64,000 nucleotides of DNA. It comes from Brevibacillus sedimenti (GTDB lineage Bacteria; Bacillota; Bacilli; Brevibacillales; Brevibacillaceae). The notes beneath the pieces are model-generated. The model was given only the letters and a program-made list of their open reading frames with translations, was not told where the DNA came from and did not search any database. Location: the NCBI RefSeq assembly GCF_020923495.1, contig NZ_CP064048.1, positions 1,390,001-1,454,000 on the forward strand, given 5' to 3'. Shown piece by piece: positions 42,850 through 51,094 of the stretch. The translations under genes were made by a program, and so were the position numbers. How positions within the stretch are numbered: position 1 is the stretch's first letter; every line of letters begins with the position of its first letter.

Positions 42850-44508
42850 ATGAAAATCGCTGTATTTAGTCAGACGCCTGTAGACCGCTCGACGGCTCGT
42901 CTCAGTCTTTCGTACATCTGGGTGGCGTATGTCGCGTTTGGACTTGCGGCGCTGGCTGGAATGCTGCAGGGGATGGTGCGCGGCGGCCTCATCGAACTGC
43001 CGAGCTGGACCAACTACTATCAGATTTTGACCGCGCACGGCGTGTTGATGGCACTTATCTTTACCACGTACTTCATCATCGGCTTTCTGCTTTCCGGGGT
43101 AGCGCGTACTACCGGCGGTGCCCTGCACGCCGCTGCCTTGAGATGGGGCTGGGCCGGCTGGGTGCTGATGACAGTCGGTACGGCCATGGCGCTCGTGACG
43201 ATCATCACCAACGACGCGTCCGTTCTCTACACCTTTTACGCGCCGCTGAAGGCATCGCCGTACTTTTACATCGGGGCGGCCCTGCTGGTCGTCGGGAGCT
43301 GGCTGGGCGGATTCGCGATCTTCAGCAGCTATCGCAAATGGAAACGGGAAAATAGCGGGAAAATGTCACCCCTGTTCGTGTTCATGTCGGTCACGACCTT
43401 CCTGCTGTGGATCATCGCCACGCTGCCCGTGGCAGTGGAGGTGCTGTTCCAGCTGATTCCCTGGTCGTTTGGCTGGACCTCGACGATCAACATCATGCTC
43501 AGCCGGACGTTGTTCTGGTTCTTCGGCCATCCGCTGGTCTACTTCTGGCTGATGCCGGCGTACATTGCCTGGTACGTATGCGTGCCGCGGGTCATCGGCG
43601 GCCACGTGTTCAGCGACTCGCTGGCCCGGCTGGCATTTATCTGCCTGCTGCTGTTCTCCATCCCTGTCGGCTTCCACCACCAACTGATGGAACCGGGCAT
43701 CTCGCCGGGATGGAAGATGATCCACGTCATCCTGACGCTGATTGTCGTGATTCCGTCGCTGATGACCGCGTTCTCCATGTTTGCCACATTTGAAACGACC
43801 GGACGGAAAAAAGGCGGAGTCGGCCTGTTTGGCTGGCTGAAAAAAATGCCGTGGTCGGATGTGCGCTTCTTCGCACCATTTGTCGGCATGCTGTTCTTCA
43901 TTCCGGCCGGGGCCGGGGGGATTATCAACGCCAGCAACCAGATGAACGCCGTTGTCCACAACACAGTTTTTGTAACCGGCCACTTCCACATTACCATAGG
44001 AGCGGCAGTCGCACTCACCTTCTTCGGTGTCAGCTACTGGCTGATTCCGGCGCTGACGGGACGGACGCTCACCCGTACAGCCAACCGCATGGGCATGGTG
44101 CAGACGGTCTTTTGGGCAGTCGGCATGTTCCTGATGTCGTTTGCGATGCACTACATGGGCTTGCAGGGATCGCCTCGGCGAACCAGCTACACGACCTACA
44201 TGGATCACCCGGTCGCGCTCGAATGGATGGATTATCAGCGCGTCATGGCCTTTGGCGGAGGCCTGCTGTTTACGGCGGCGATTCTGCTGCTGTTGATCCT
44301 CGGTTATCTGACGTTCTTTGCACCCAAAGGAAAAACCGAGTATCCGATTGCGGAAACGGAGACAGTACAACATACACCGCGCATTCTGGAGCGCTGGCCG
44401 GTCTGGGTGGGCGTGCTGGTCTTCCTGATCGTGATGGCGTACGGCTACCCGATCCTGGAACAGCTTAACCACCATCCGCCGGGTTCGCCGCCAATCCGCA
44501 CCTGGTAG
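42850..44508 (+). CDS. ba3-type cytochrome c oxidase subunit I
   Basis: This is a 552-residue subunit with 12-13 membrane helices holding the low-spin haem and the haem a3-CuB site that reduces O2 to water. Visible landmarks are HGVLMALIFTTYF (low-spin haem His), WFFGHPLVYFWLMPAYIAW (CuB His and the Tyr-containing region), FSIPVGFHHQ, and NTVFVTGHFHITIGAA (haem a3 ligands). The sequence fits B-family (ba3) enzymes with high oxygen affinity. It completes a three-gene oxidase operon just after an oxygen-sensing two-component system, and ends before a long terminator hairpin. Confidence 0.93.
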   Translation: MKIAVFSQTPVDRSTARLSLSYIWVAYVAFGLAALAGMLQGMVRGGLIELPSWTNYYQILTAHGVLMALIFTTYFIIGFLLSGVARTTGGALHAAALRWGWAGWVLMTVGTAMALVTIITNDASVLYTFYAPLKASPYFYIGAALLVVGSWLGGFAIFSSYRKWKRENSGKMSPLFVFMSVTTFLLWIIATLPVAVEVLFQLIPWSFGWTSTINIMLSRTLFWFFGHPLVYFWLMPAYIAWYVCVPRVIGGHVFSDSLARLAFICLLLFSIPVGFHHQLMEPGISPGWKMIHVILTLIVVIPSLMTAFSMFATFETTGRKKGGVGLFGWLKKMPWSDVRFFAPFVGMLFFIPAGAGGIINASNQMNAVVHNTVFVTGHFHITIGAAVALTFFGVSYWLIPALTGRTLTRTANRMGMVQTVFWAVGMFLMSFAMHYMGLQGSPRRTSYTTYMDHPVALEWMDYQRVMAFGGGLLFTAAILLLLILGYLTFFAPKGKTEYPIAETETVQHTPRILERWPVWVGVLVFLIVMAYGYPILEQLNHHPPGSPPIRTW

Positions 44509-44531
44509 CAACGAAGGATTGGCACATGAAA

Positions 44532-44577
44532 CAGGGACGGTTCACGCAGCGTATTCTGCTCGGAACCGTCCCTTTTA
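44532..44577 (+). terminator. Rho-independent terminator of the ba3 oxidase operon
   Basis: GGGACGGTTC pairs perfectly with GAACCGTCCC around a long loop, followed by TTTT. It also stands between convergent transcripts. Confidence 0.8.
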
Positions 44578-44613
44578 TGTTTTCGATGCGCTGTTCGCAG
44601 TCGGCGGCGCGGC

Positions 44614-45358
44614 TTACGGCACGTAAATCATCTTCCGCGTCATGCCGCCGTCGATCACCAGCTCCGCCGGTGACGAAATCGTTGCCTTCATCGGTCAAAA
44701 ACAGGCAGGCGCGGGCGATGTCTTCCGGTTTGCCGACGCGTCCGGCCGGGTGCTGGTGGTGGTCCTCCGGCCGCAGTGCATCGTAATCGCCCGTCTCGAT
44801 CCAGCCGGGCGAGATGGCATTGACGCGGATGTTGTCCGGTCCCAAAGAAACGGCCAGGGCGTGCGTCAAGGCGAGAATGCCCCCTTTGGAGGCGGCGTAT
44901 GCCTCCGAGTGCGGTTCGGACATGTGTGCCCGCGTGGAAGCGATGTTGATAATCGCGCCGCCTCCGGATTGGCGCATCAGCTTGGCCGCTTCCCGGGAGC
45001 AGAGGAAGACGCTGCGCAGATTTGTGTTCAGAATGCGGTCCCACTCCTCGACCGAAAGCTCGTACGGTGAGGCCCACTGTGAGATGCCGGCGTTGTTTAC
45101 GAGAATGTCCAACCTGTTCCAGCGGGACGAAACCATGCGCATAAGTGCCTCGATTTCGGCCGGGACGCTGACGTCGACCGGATGGAAAACCGCGGTTCCG
45201 CCTGCCGCGGTGATGGCTGAAACTGCGGCTTCTCCCGACTCTCGGTTTTGTTCGGCGACTACCACGTGGGCGCCGCGGGCGGCGTACAGGGAGGCGACAG
45301 CAAAGCCAATTCCCCGCCCGGCTCCGGTGACAACGACAATTTTGTTTGCAAACGACAT
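44614..45358 (-). pseudogene. Short-chain dehydrogenase/reductase with C-terminal frameshift
   Basis: This is an NAD(P)-dependent SDR of about 248 residues if corrected. Cofactor motif TGAGRGIGFAVA, NNAG, NIASTRAHM with the catalytic Ser, and the YAASK catalytic Tyr/Lys are all present. Near 44664 the frame departs: after DFVTGG the reading continues into unrelated sequence to 44465. Two extra G residues would give VTGGELVIDGGMTRKMIYVP and a stop at 44614, the normal family ending. The catalytic domain is unaffected, but the C-terminal dimer strand would be lost. AGGAGG lies before the ATG at 45358. Substrate is unknown. Confidence 0.82.
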
Positions 45359-45453
45359 GATTAATTCCTCCTGTCAACGAAAATGGGCCGGCCCCTCGAA
45401 TGAAACGGGTGTGGAACACTGGTAAAGGAGCAAGACTGGTGTTCCGGCATATT

Positions 45454-45468
45454 GTATTGTTGCAATAC
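45454..45468. promoter_or_regulatory. Palindrome between divergent SDR and nitroreductase genes
   Basis: GTATTGTTGCAATAC has perfect 6-bp arms around TTG and lies in the shared upstream region of the two oxidoreductase genes. It could be an operator for an unidentified redox regulator. Confidence 0.45.
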
Positions 45469-45527
45469 GTAAGCGACTAATATAAAGTAAGAGTGTTACC
45501 ATATGAGTGACAGAGGAGGCTTCCCGT

Positions 45528-46160
45528 ATGCAAGCAGACGTAAAACTGACGGCTGAACAAGTCATGGAAGCACGCCACAGCGTGCGCAAATACGATCCCA
45601 ACGCAGAGATTCCCCGCGAGGAATTAAACGAAATCCTGCGTTTGGCCGCGACTGCCCCGTCTTCTTGGAACCTGCAGCACTGGCGTTTTATCGTGGTGAC
45701 GGACAGGGCCAAAAAAGAGCAGCTTCTGCCGATCGCCTACGGGCAGCAGCAGGTGGTAGACGCCTACGCCACTATTATTGTACTCGGCGATTTGGAGGCG
45801 GACAAATCGGCACGTCCGGTCTATGACGATGCGCTGGCCAAGGGGTACGTCACCGAACAAGTGCGGGAAACGTTGATCAACCAAATCGAAGAGACGTATC
45901 GCAACAATCCGCAAATTGGGCGCGACGAGGCGATCCGCAATGCTTCGCTCGCAGCCATGCAGTTGATGCTGGCCGCCAAAGCAAAAGGATACGACACGTG
46001 CCCGATGCTCGGCTTTGATAGTAACGCGCTTATCCAGGCGCTCAACATCCCGCCGCGCTACATTCCAGTGATGATGATTACGGTGGGCAAGGCCAGTGTG
46101 CCCGCTCGTCCGACCGCACGCTTTGGCCTGGATCAACTGGTGATCGAAAACAGCTTCTAA
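45528..46160 (+). CDS. Nitroreductase family FMN oxidoreductase
   Basis: This is a 210-residue enzyme of the nitroreductase/YdgI-YodC type. The FMN-binding motifs RHSVRKY near residue 17, APSSWNLQHWRFIVV near 44, and ASLAAMQLMLAAKAKGYDTC near 144 are present. It reduces nitro compounds or quinones using NAD(P)H. AGAGGAGG lies 8 bases before the ATG at 45528; a start 7 codons earlier is unsupported. It diverges from the SDR gene and ends before a strong convergent terminator. Confidence 0.9.
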   Translation: MQADVKLTAEQVMEARHSVRKYDPNAEIPREELNEILRLAATAPSSWNLQHWRFIVVTDRAKKEQLLPIAYGQQQVVDAYATIIVLGDLEADKSARPVYDDALAKGYVTEQVRETLINQIEETYRNNPQIGRDEAIRNASLAAMQLMLAAKAKGYDTCPMLGFDSNALIQALNIPPRYIPVMMITVGKASVPARPTARFGLDQLVIENSF

Positions 46161-46191
46161 TCAGCTTCTCATCCCATCAGGCGAAAACGAA

Positions 46192-46236
46192 CAAGCCGGC
46201 AGCCCGTCCACGTGGAGCGGGCTGCCGGCTATTTGC
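46192..46236. terminator. Strong convergent hairpin terminator
   Basis: AGCCGGCAGCCCG pairs with CGGGCTGCCGGCT (13 bp) between the ends of the nitroreductase and histidine kinase genes. T tracts are short on both sides. Confidence 0.7.
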
Positions 46237-46282
46237 CGTTCGTGGTCTGTTTTTGCAGTGGTCATCCTGAGGGAGCTGGGCG

Positions 46283-47674
46283 TCATTTCGTTGTCAGCGG
46301 CAGTTCGACAGTTACCGTGGTTCCGCTGCCGAGCCGGCTGTCGACGTGGAAATGGCCGCCGTGGAGTTGGACGATTTCCTGGCAGATGGAGAGGCCCAGG
46401 CCGCTGCCGGCCTGTTTGGACCGCCCCTTGAAAAACTTCTCCGTGATGTGGGGCAGGTCTTCCGGGTCGATGCCTTCGCCCGTGTCCGTTACGGCGATGA
46501 CCGCCCATCTCCCGGTCTCCTCCGCCGTTACGGTGATCGTCCCGCCACTGGGGGTAAACTTGAAGGCATTGTCCAGCAAGTTGACAAAGACCTGCTTCAG
46601 CCGGTTGACGTCACCTGTAACCGGCAGGGGGGCATCCGGCACGACAACCTGCAGCCCTACACCCTTGTCGTGCGAGCGGACAGCGAACTGCACCCGGACG
46701 TCTTCCAGCACGTCGCGCAGGTCCAGCCGCTCCCGCGACAGTTTCAGCTCGCCCGACTGAAACTTTGAGAAATCCAGCAATTCTTCCACCAAGCCGATCA
46801 GTCGATCTGTTTCCTTGGCGATCACTTCCAGGCCAAGCCTTGTTTCTTCCGGATCGTTCAGCCCGCCGGAAAGGAGCGTCTCTCCCCAGCCCTTGATCGA
46901 GGTGAGCGGCGTTCGCAGTTCGTGGGAGACGGAGGAGATGAAGTCGTTTTTCAGTTTTTCGTTCTTGCCGATCTCCTCGGCCATGTAGTTAAACGTCTCC
47001 GCCAGCGTGCCCACCTCGTCGTCGTAGCGCTTGGCCGCCCGGACGGAAAAATTGCCCGTCGCCATTTGCGTAGCCGCTCGGGTCAGCTCCAGTATCGGGT
47101 CGACCATGCGCTTGGCTGTCACCAGGCTCAGGCCAAAGGCAAACAGTACGACGACGGCCCCGACGCCTGCGCCGTACATCGCAATCTTGTAGACGGCTGC
47201 GTACAGCGGTTCAGCGGAAATGGTGTAGCGCAAGACACCGACCGTTTCCCCCAGGTAGGTAAGCCGGTTGGAGACGGCGATGACCCGCTCCGGTGTCTGC
47301 GGTGACTTGCCGACGTAGATGCCCGTCGTGTTTGTCAGGGCTTCCTTCACGTCGGGCGTGTCAATCACCTCGGCGGTTTGAAATCCGTAGGAGTTGAGCA
47401 GCACTTTTCCCCCGGTGTCCAGCACTTCCACTTTGGCAGTTTCCCCGTTTGAAACATTCTCCAAAATATAGCGGGCCTTTTCTTTCAGCCCGTACGTGCC
47501 TGCATACTTGTTGATAAAGGTGGTGAACGTAGTGGCCCGCGTGACCAGCGTTTCGGTGGCGGTGCCGAAGTAATAGGTATGCACCGCCCAGTAGAACAAC
47601 CCTTCCAACACCAGCACGATCAACAACAGGATGAACCCGAAGTGGATGATCAGTCTGGCCCTAATCCCTCTCAT
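46283..47674 (-). CDS. Membrane sensor histidine kinase
   Basis: This is a 463-residue kinase with a membrane helix near residues 8-30, an extracytoplasmic sensor of about 130 residues, a second helix near 165-187 and HAMP. HisKA follows (SSVSHELRTPLTSIKGW) and then HATPase (NLLDNAFKF, DTGEGIDPEDL, GSGLGLSICQEIV). Its start overlaps the end of its response-regulator gene by 14 bases, with AAAGGAAA as ribosome binding site. The operon begins with a repeat-containing lipoprotein, which may contribute to sensing. The architecture resembles WalK/PhoR-like cell-envelope sensors, but the signal is unknown. Confidence 0.9.
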   Translation of the reverse strand: MRGIRARLIIHFGFILLLIVLVLEGLFYWAVHTYYFGTATETLVTRATTFTTFINKYAGTYGLKEKARYILENVSNGETAKVEVLDTGGKVLLNSYGFQTAEVIDTPDVKEALTNTTGIYVGKSPQTPERVIAVSNRLTYLGETVGVLRYTISAEPLYAAVYKIAMYGAGVGAVVVLFAFGLSLVTAKRMVDPILELTRAATQMATGNFSVRAAKRYDDEVGTLAETFNYMAEEIGKNEKLKNDFISSVSHELRTPLTSIKGWGETLLSGGLNDPEETRLGLEVIAKETDRLIGLVEELLDFSKFQSGELKLSRERLDLRDVLEDVRVQFAVRSHDKGVGLQVVVPDAPLPVTGDVNRLKQVFVNLLDNAFKFTPSGGTITVTAEETGRWAVIAVTDTGEGIDPEDLPHITEKFFKGRSKQAGSGLGLSICQEIVQLHGGHFHVDSRLGSGTTVTVELPLTTK

Positions 47675-48371
47675 TGTTCGTTTCCTTTCGCCATAAGTAA
47701 CCATAGCCCCAAACCGTTTCCACGAATTTGGGGTGGGCGGGGTCTTCTTCGATTTTTTGGCGGATGCGGCGAATGTTCACGTCGACCACTTTCAGGTCGC
47801 CGACGAAAAACTGACCCCAGACCTTGGTGAGAATCTCGTCGCGGCTGATCGCCTTGTTCGCGTTTTCCGCAAGCAGCTTGATGATGGCAAATTCTTTCGG
47901 GGTCAGCACGATCTCCTGACTGCCTTTCAAGAGCTTTCGCTCGTCCAGAAGCAGCGTGAACGGATGGATGTCGATGAGGTGTTTTGCCTCGTCAGGAGCG
48001 GGGAGGGAGTAGAGCCGGCGGTGCAGCGCCTTGACGCGCGCCAGCAACTCCGCCGGACTGAAAGGTTTTACCACGTAATCGTCCGCCCCAAACTCCAGGC
48101 CCATCACCTTGTCTCGTTCCTGGCTCTTGGCCGTCAGCATGATAATGCCGAGCCGGGGGAACTTCTGGCGCAGGTGCCCGCATACCGTAAAGCCGTCGAT
48201 CCCCGGCAGCATCACGTCGAGAATCGCGATCTCGATGTCCGGCTGGTTTTCGGCGATTTCCAGCGCTTCTTCCCCGCTGGCCGCTTCCACCACTTCACAG
48301 CCTGCCCGTTTCAGGTTAATGCGGACAAAGTCGCGAATCGACTTCTCGTCTTCCAGCAACAACACTTTCAT
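47661..48371 (-). CDS. OmpR/PhoB-family response regulator
   Basis: This is a 236-residue regulator with a receiver domain (LLEDEKSIRDFV, predicted phospho-accepting Asp52 in AILDVMLPGIDG, VVKPFSPAEL) and a C-terminal OmpR winged helix (ISRDEILTKVWGQFF, VDVNIRRIRQKIEED, TVWGYGYLWR). It overlaps its kinase gene and lies 37 bases after the lipoprotein gene. Direct GCAAC repeats with an 11-bp period in the intergenic region at 49899-49914 are a candidate binding site. Confidence 0.92.
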   Translation of the reverse strand: MKVLLLEDEKSIRDFVRINLKRAGCEVVEAASGEEALEIAENQPDIEIAILDVMLPGIDGFTVCGHLRQKFPRLGIIMLTAKSQERDKVMGLEFGADDYVVKPFSPAELLARVKALHRRLYSLPAPDEAKHLIDIHPFTLLLDERKLLKGSQEIVLTPKEFAIIKLLAENANKAISRDEILTKVWGQFFVGDLKVVDVNIRRIRQKIEEDPAHPKFVETVWGYGYLWRKETNNERD

Positions 48372-48408
48372 CGTCTCTACTCCTTGCTCCTGCGGGTAAG
48401 ATAATCGG

Positions 48409-49770
48409 TTACATCGGCATTTTCAGCGGACGGAACAACTGACGGATTTCGTCTGCTGTCAGCAGCATGGCATTGTACTCACGCAGGGCGGCACCGCTCA
48501 ACCCGCTGGCTTCCTGCGGCTGAATCGCCACTACCACCTGTTGTCCCTGCTCCGTCAGCACGATATACGGCGTTTGCTTTTCCTTCAGGGACGCTTCGAC
48601 CTTTGTCCAATCCTTCTGCGGGACAGCCTGCAGGGTGAGCAGCGTCGCCTTTTCCTTGCCTCCCTGGCCGTAATAGAGCAGGCGCACGGGAGGATTGGCA
48701 GAGTCGCGGTCTACTTCAATGGTGTACTTGTCCTTCCATCTGGCGGGAATGAGGAAATCCGTGCCGATGCCGTACGACTGATAGTGGTCCTCGACGTGGC
48801 GCAGGCCGGCCGCTCCGTCCCACTGGTAATAGGAAGCGATCCACGGAATTTCCACCATGGCAAGATCGTCGGTGCCCGGCGGCTGGGTGTGAATGCCGAT
48901 TTCAACAATGCCGTCGTTGTTGATGTCTTCACTGGGCAATACATAGGGTTTAAAGGTCATAGAGATGTCACCGTCCGCCTTGGTCAGCGGACGCACCAGC
49001 TTGCCGTCTTGCCAGACCAACAACTCGGTCATGCCGGAGTGTGCTCCGATGCCCGCGTCGACAAAGATCGCCGACTGGGTCGGTGTCGCCTTCCCGATCG
49101 TCGCCTGTTCATAGCCGTTTACCCCTCCCTCCAGGGGCAGTTCGGCCAGCTTGTCCAACTGTCCGTCCTTGATACCGTACACCTCTGCTTTGGACGTCAG
49201 CTTGTCGTGGTCGTGCGAGATCAGTGCCAGCTCCGCTTTCTTGTCACCGGTGAGATCGCCGACGGCCATGGCTGCGTACGATTGCTTCAACAGCTCACGC
49301 ATCTGTTCCTGCTGCCAGGAGTAGATGGACAGTTCCTTGTTCAGCCCTTCACCGCCGCCCCAGCCGATCAGCATCTCTGGGACGTTGTCGCCCGTAACGT
49401 CGACAAACTGGACGTAGTCCAATTCGCTGCCGATTCCGGTCAAGGACGCTGTCTTTTTCCATTTTCCCTCTTTTTGACTGAGGACAAGCACGCCAATTTC
49501 GTAATCCGTTTTTTCCGTTTTGTAAAACGCGATCAAATCGGGATTGCCGTCACCGGTCAGGTCCTGCAGGTTGACCGCGCTGGCCTCTTCAGGGTGAAGC
49601 GGCACCGTCAGCTGTGAGCCGGGCGGCAAAAACTGCATAACCGTTTGGTTGATCGATTGTTGGTTGGCATCTGCCAACGGCGCCCGCATCAATGCATTTG
49701 GCGTGTCGTTCAGGCCGCAGGCACTAGTGAAAACAGCGAGAGCGGTTGGCAACAGCCACGATTTTTTCAT
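48409..49770 (-). CDS. FG-GAP/VCBS-repeat-like lipoprotein
   Basis: This is a 453-residue lipoprotein with signal peptide MKKSWLLPTALAVFTSAC and the lipid-modified Cys at residue 18. The mature part has repeated Asp-rich turns typical of FG-GAP/VCBS propellers: DLTGDGNPDLIAFYK, DVTGDNVPEMLIGWG, DLTGDKKAELALIS and DINNDGIVEIGIH. These loops often bind Ca2+. It is the first gene of an operon with a response regulator and kinase, so it may be an envelope accessory sensor. A divergent gene at 50042 encodes a related secreted protein. Confidence 0.82.
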   Translation of the reverse strand: MKKSWLLPTALAVFTSACGLNDTPNALMRAPLADANQQSINQTVMQFLPPGSQLTVPLHPEEASAVNLQDLTGDGNPDLIAFYKTEKTDYEIGVLVLSQKEGKWKKTASLTGIGSELDYVQFVDVTGDNVPEMLIGWGGGEGLNKELSIYSWQQEQMRELLKQSYAAMAVGDLTGDKKAELALISHDHDKLTSKAEVYGIKDGQLDKLAELPLEGGVNGYEQATIGKATPTQSAIFVDAGIGAHSGMTELLVWQDGKLVRPLTKADGDISMTFKPYVLPSEDINNDGIVEIGIHTQPPGTDDLAMVEIPWIASYYQWDGAAGLRHVEDHYQSYGIGTDFLIPARWKDKYTIEVDRDSANPPVRLLYYGQGGKEKATLLTLQAVPQKDWTKVEASLKEKQTPYIVLTEQGQQVVVAIQPQEASGLSGAALREYNAMLLTADEIRQLFRPLKMPM

Positions 49771-49898
49771 GGTGGTTTCGTTCCTTTCTATGCAGTGTTG
49801 GCAAATCTGCCCTTATTGTAGCCGGATTGGAAGGAAAAAGAGTTGCAAACCGGTGACATTGATCCACTGCCGAGGGTGAAAAAGGTACATGCCGAATT

Positions 49899-49914
49899 GC
49901 AACAATTTGGCAAC
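49899..49914. promoter_or_regulatory. Direct GCAAC repeats, candidate response-regulator site
   Basis: GCAAC occurs at 49899 and 49910, exactly 11 bp apart, between the two divergent repeat-protein genes. The spacing suits an OmpR-family dimer. The site is short and could be chance. Confidence 0.3.
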
Positions 49915-50041
49915 TGCCACCGTTTATGAAAACAGAGTCAGCTCATTGACGGATTAGAGAAACTGACTGTTCTGCAATCTGTTTTTACAGACGGCAGGAT
50001 GCCAAACACATCAGCAGGGATGACAAAGGGAGGAAGAAGTG

Positions 50042-51007
50042 ATGAAAGCGTGGTGCAAGACCGTATCGGCCGTGCTTTGCGGCGGTGCGATTCTCTTGGC
50101 GCCGGGACCGAATGTGGAGCCGGTTCATGCGAAGGCGGTGAATCCGCAAGCGTTTGCCACCGTGGTGCGCATTCAGCCTGAGCACTCGATTACGTTTGGG
50201 ATAACATTTGTAGATGGATTTCGGGCACAGGTGACAAGCAGCCATCTCAAAGGCGTCACCACCGTTGACGTGAGTCCCAACAAGGACGGATATGTGAGGT
50301 ACGGTGTCTACCAGGCCAACGGCAAGCTGCGCAAACCGATCAAAGGCTTTGCCGAAAAGCTGGTCCAATTGGTCCCGTACTACGAGGCGGACGGGAGTAT
50401 CCGCTATCTCGGCCGCCAGGTCCTGTATGGCGTGGACGGGTACGACCGGATCGCCGTGGCCACCAGCGTCTGGACACTGGTCAACCAGAAACCGCAGCTC
50501 GTCGGACTCACCATCGACAAAGGCGATTGGGACAACTTGCCGTCCCCCGAAGTGGACGTCAACACAGGATTTAGCATGGACAATGACAGCACCTTTGTGC
50601 TGGACACCAGGTACGCCGATGTGACGGGGGATGGAGTGCGCGACCACGTGCTGCTGGTGGGGCACAAAATGGGCGCGTCCATGAACCTGCTGGCCGACAA
50701 TCTGCGTCTCGTCGTCCGCGAGGGGAAAACCAACCAGCAGACGTATGCATCCGTAGGCCAATGGGATCGGGCGTATCTGCCGAAACTGCACATCGGCCGC
50801 TATAATCAGGACAGCGTGAACGACATTTTGATCACCATGCCTACGGAAACGGGAAAGGTCTACAGCGTGATGACGTGGAAAGACAACCGCCCGGCGGCGC
50901 TGATCGACCAGCGGACGGTGAACAATCCGGCCGTCTACCAGCCTGTCATCGGTCGTTACGGAGAAGCGATCGGCCTCCAGAAGGTGACGCCGAAGAAACA
51001 GAAATGA
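50042..51007 (+). CDS. Secreted FG-GAP/VCBS-like protein
   Basis: This is a 321-residue exported protein with a signal peptide (VSAVLCGGAILLAPGP, cleavage near VHAKA). Later segments carry propeller-like calcium turns (DVTGDGVRDHVLLVGHKMGA and RYNQDSVNDILITMP). The first 150 residues are beta-rich with no named domain. It is divergent from the lipoprotein of the neighbouring two-component operon and resembles it in repeat type, so both may respond to the same regulator. ATG at 50042 has GGGAGGA 7 bases upstream. Confidence 0.75.
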   Translation: MKAWCKTVSAVLCGGAILLAPGPNVEPVHAKAVNPQAFATVVRIQPEHSITFGITFVDGFRAQVTSSHLKGVTTVDVSPNKDGYVRYGVYQANGKLRKPIKGFAEKLVQLVPYYEADGSIRYLGRQVLYGVDGYDRIAVATSVWTLVNQKPQLVGLTIDKGDWDNLPSPEVDVNTGFSMDNDSTFVLDTRYADVTGDGVRDHVLLVGHKMGASMNLLADNLRLVVREGKTNQQTYASVGQWDRAYLPKLHIGRYNQDSVNDILITMPTETGKVYSVMTWKDNRPAALIDQRTVNNPAVYQPVIGRYGEAIGLQKVTPKKQK

Positions 51008-51040
51008 CAGCAGGCGCACCCTGAGGCTGTGTCTGCAAAC

Positions 51041-51086
51041 GAACATCCCTCTCTTTCCTGCGGGAGAAGAGAGGGATGTTTGTTGT
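51041..51086. terminator. Bidirectional terminator
   Basis: AACATCCCTCTC pairs with GAGAGGGATGTT around a 15-base loop, between convergent genes. T tracts are short in both directions. Confidence 0.8.
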
Positions 51087-51094
51087 GGCAAAGA

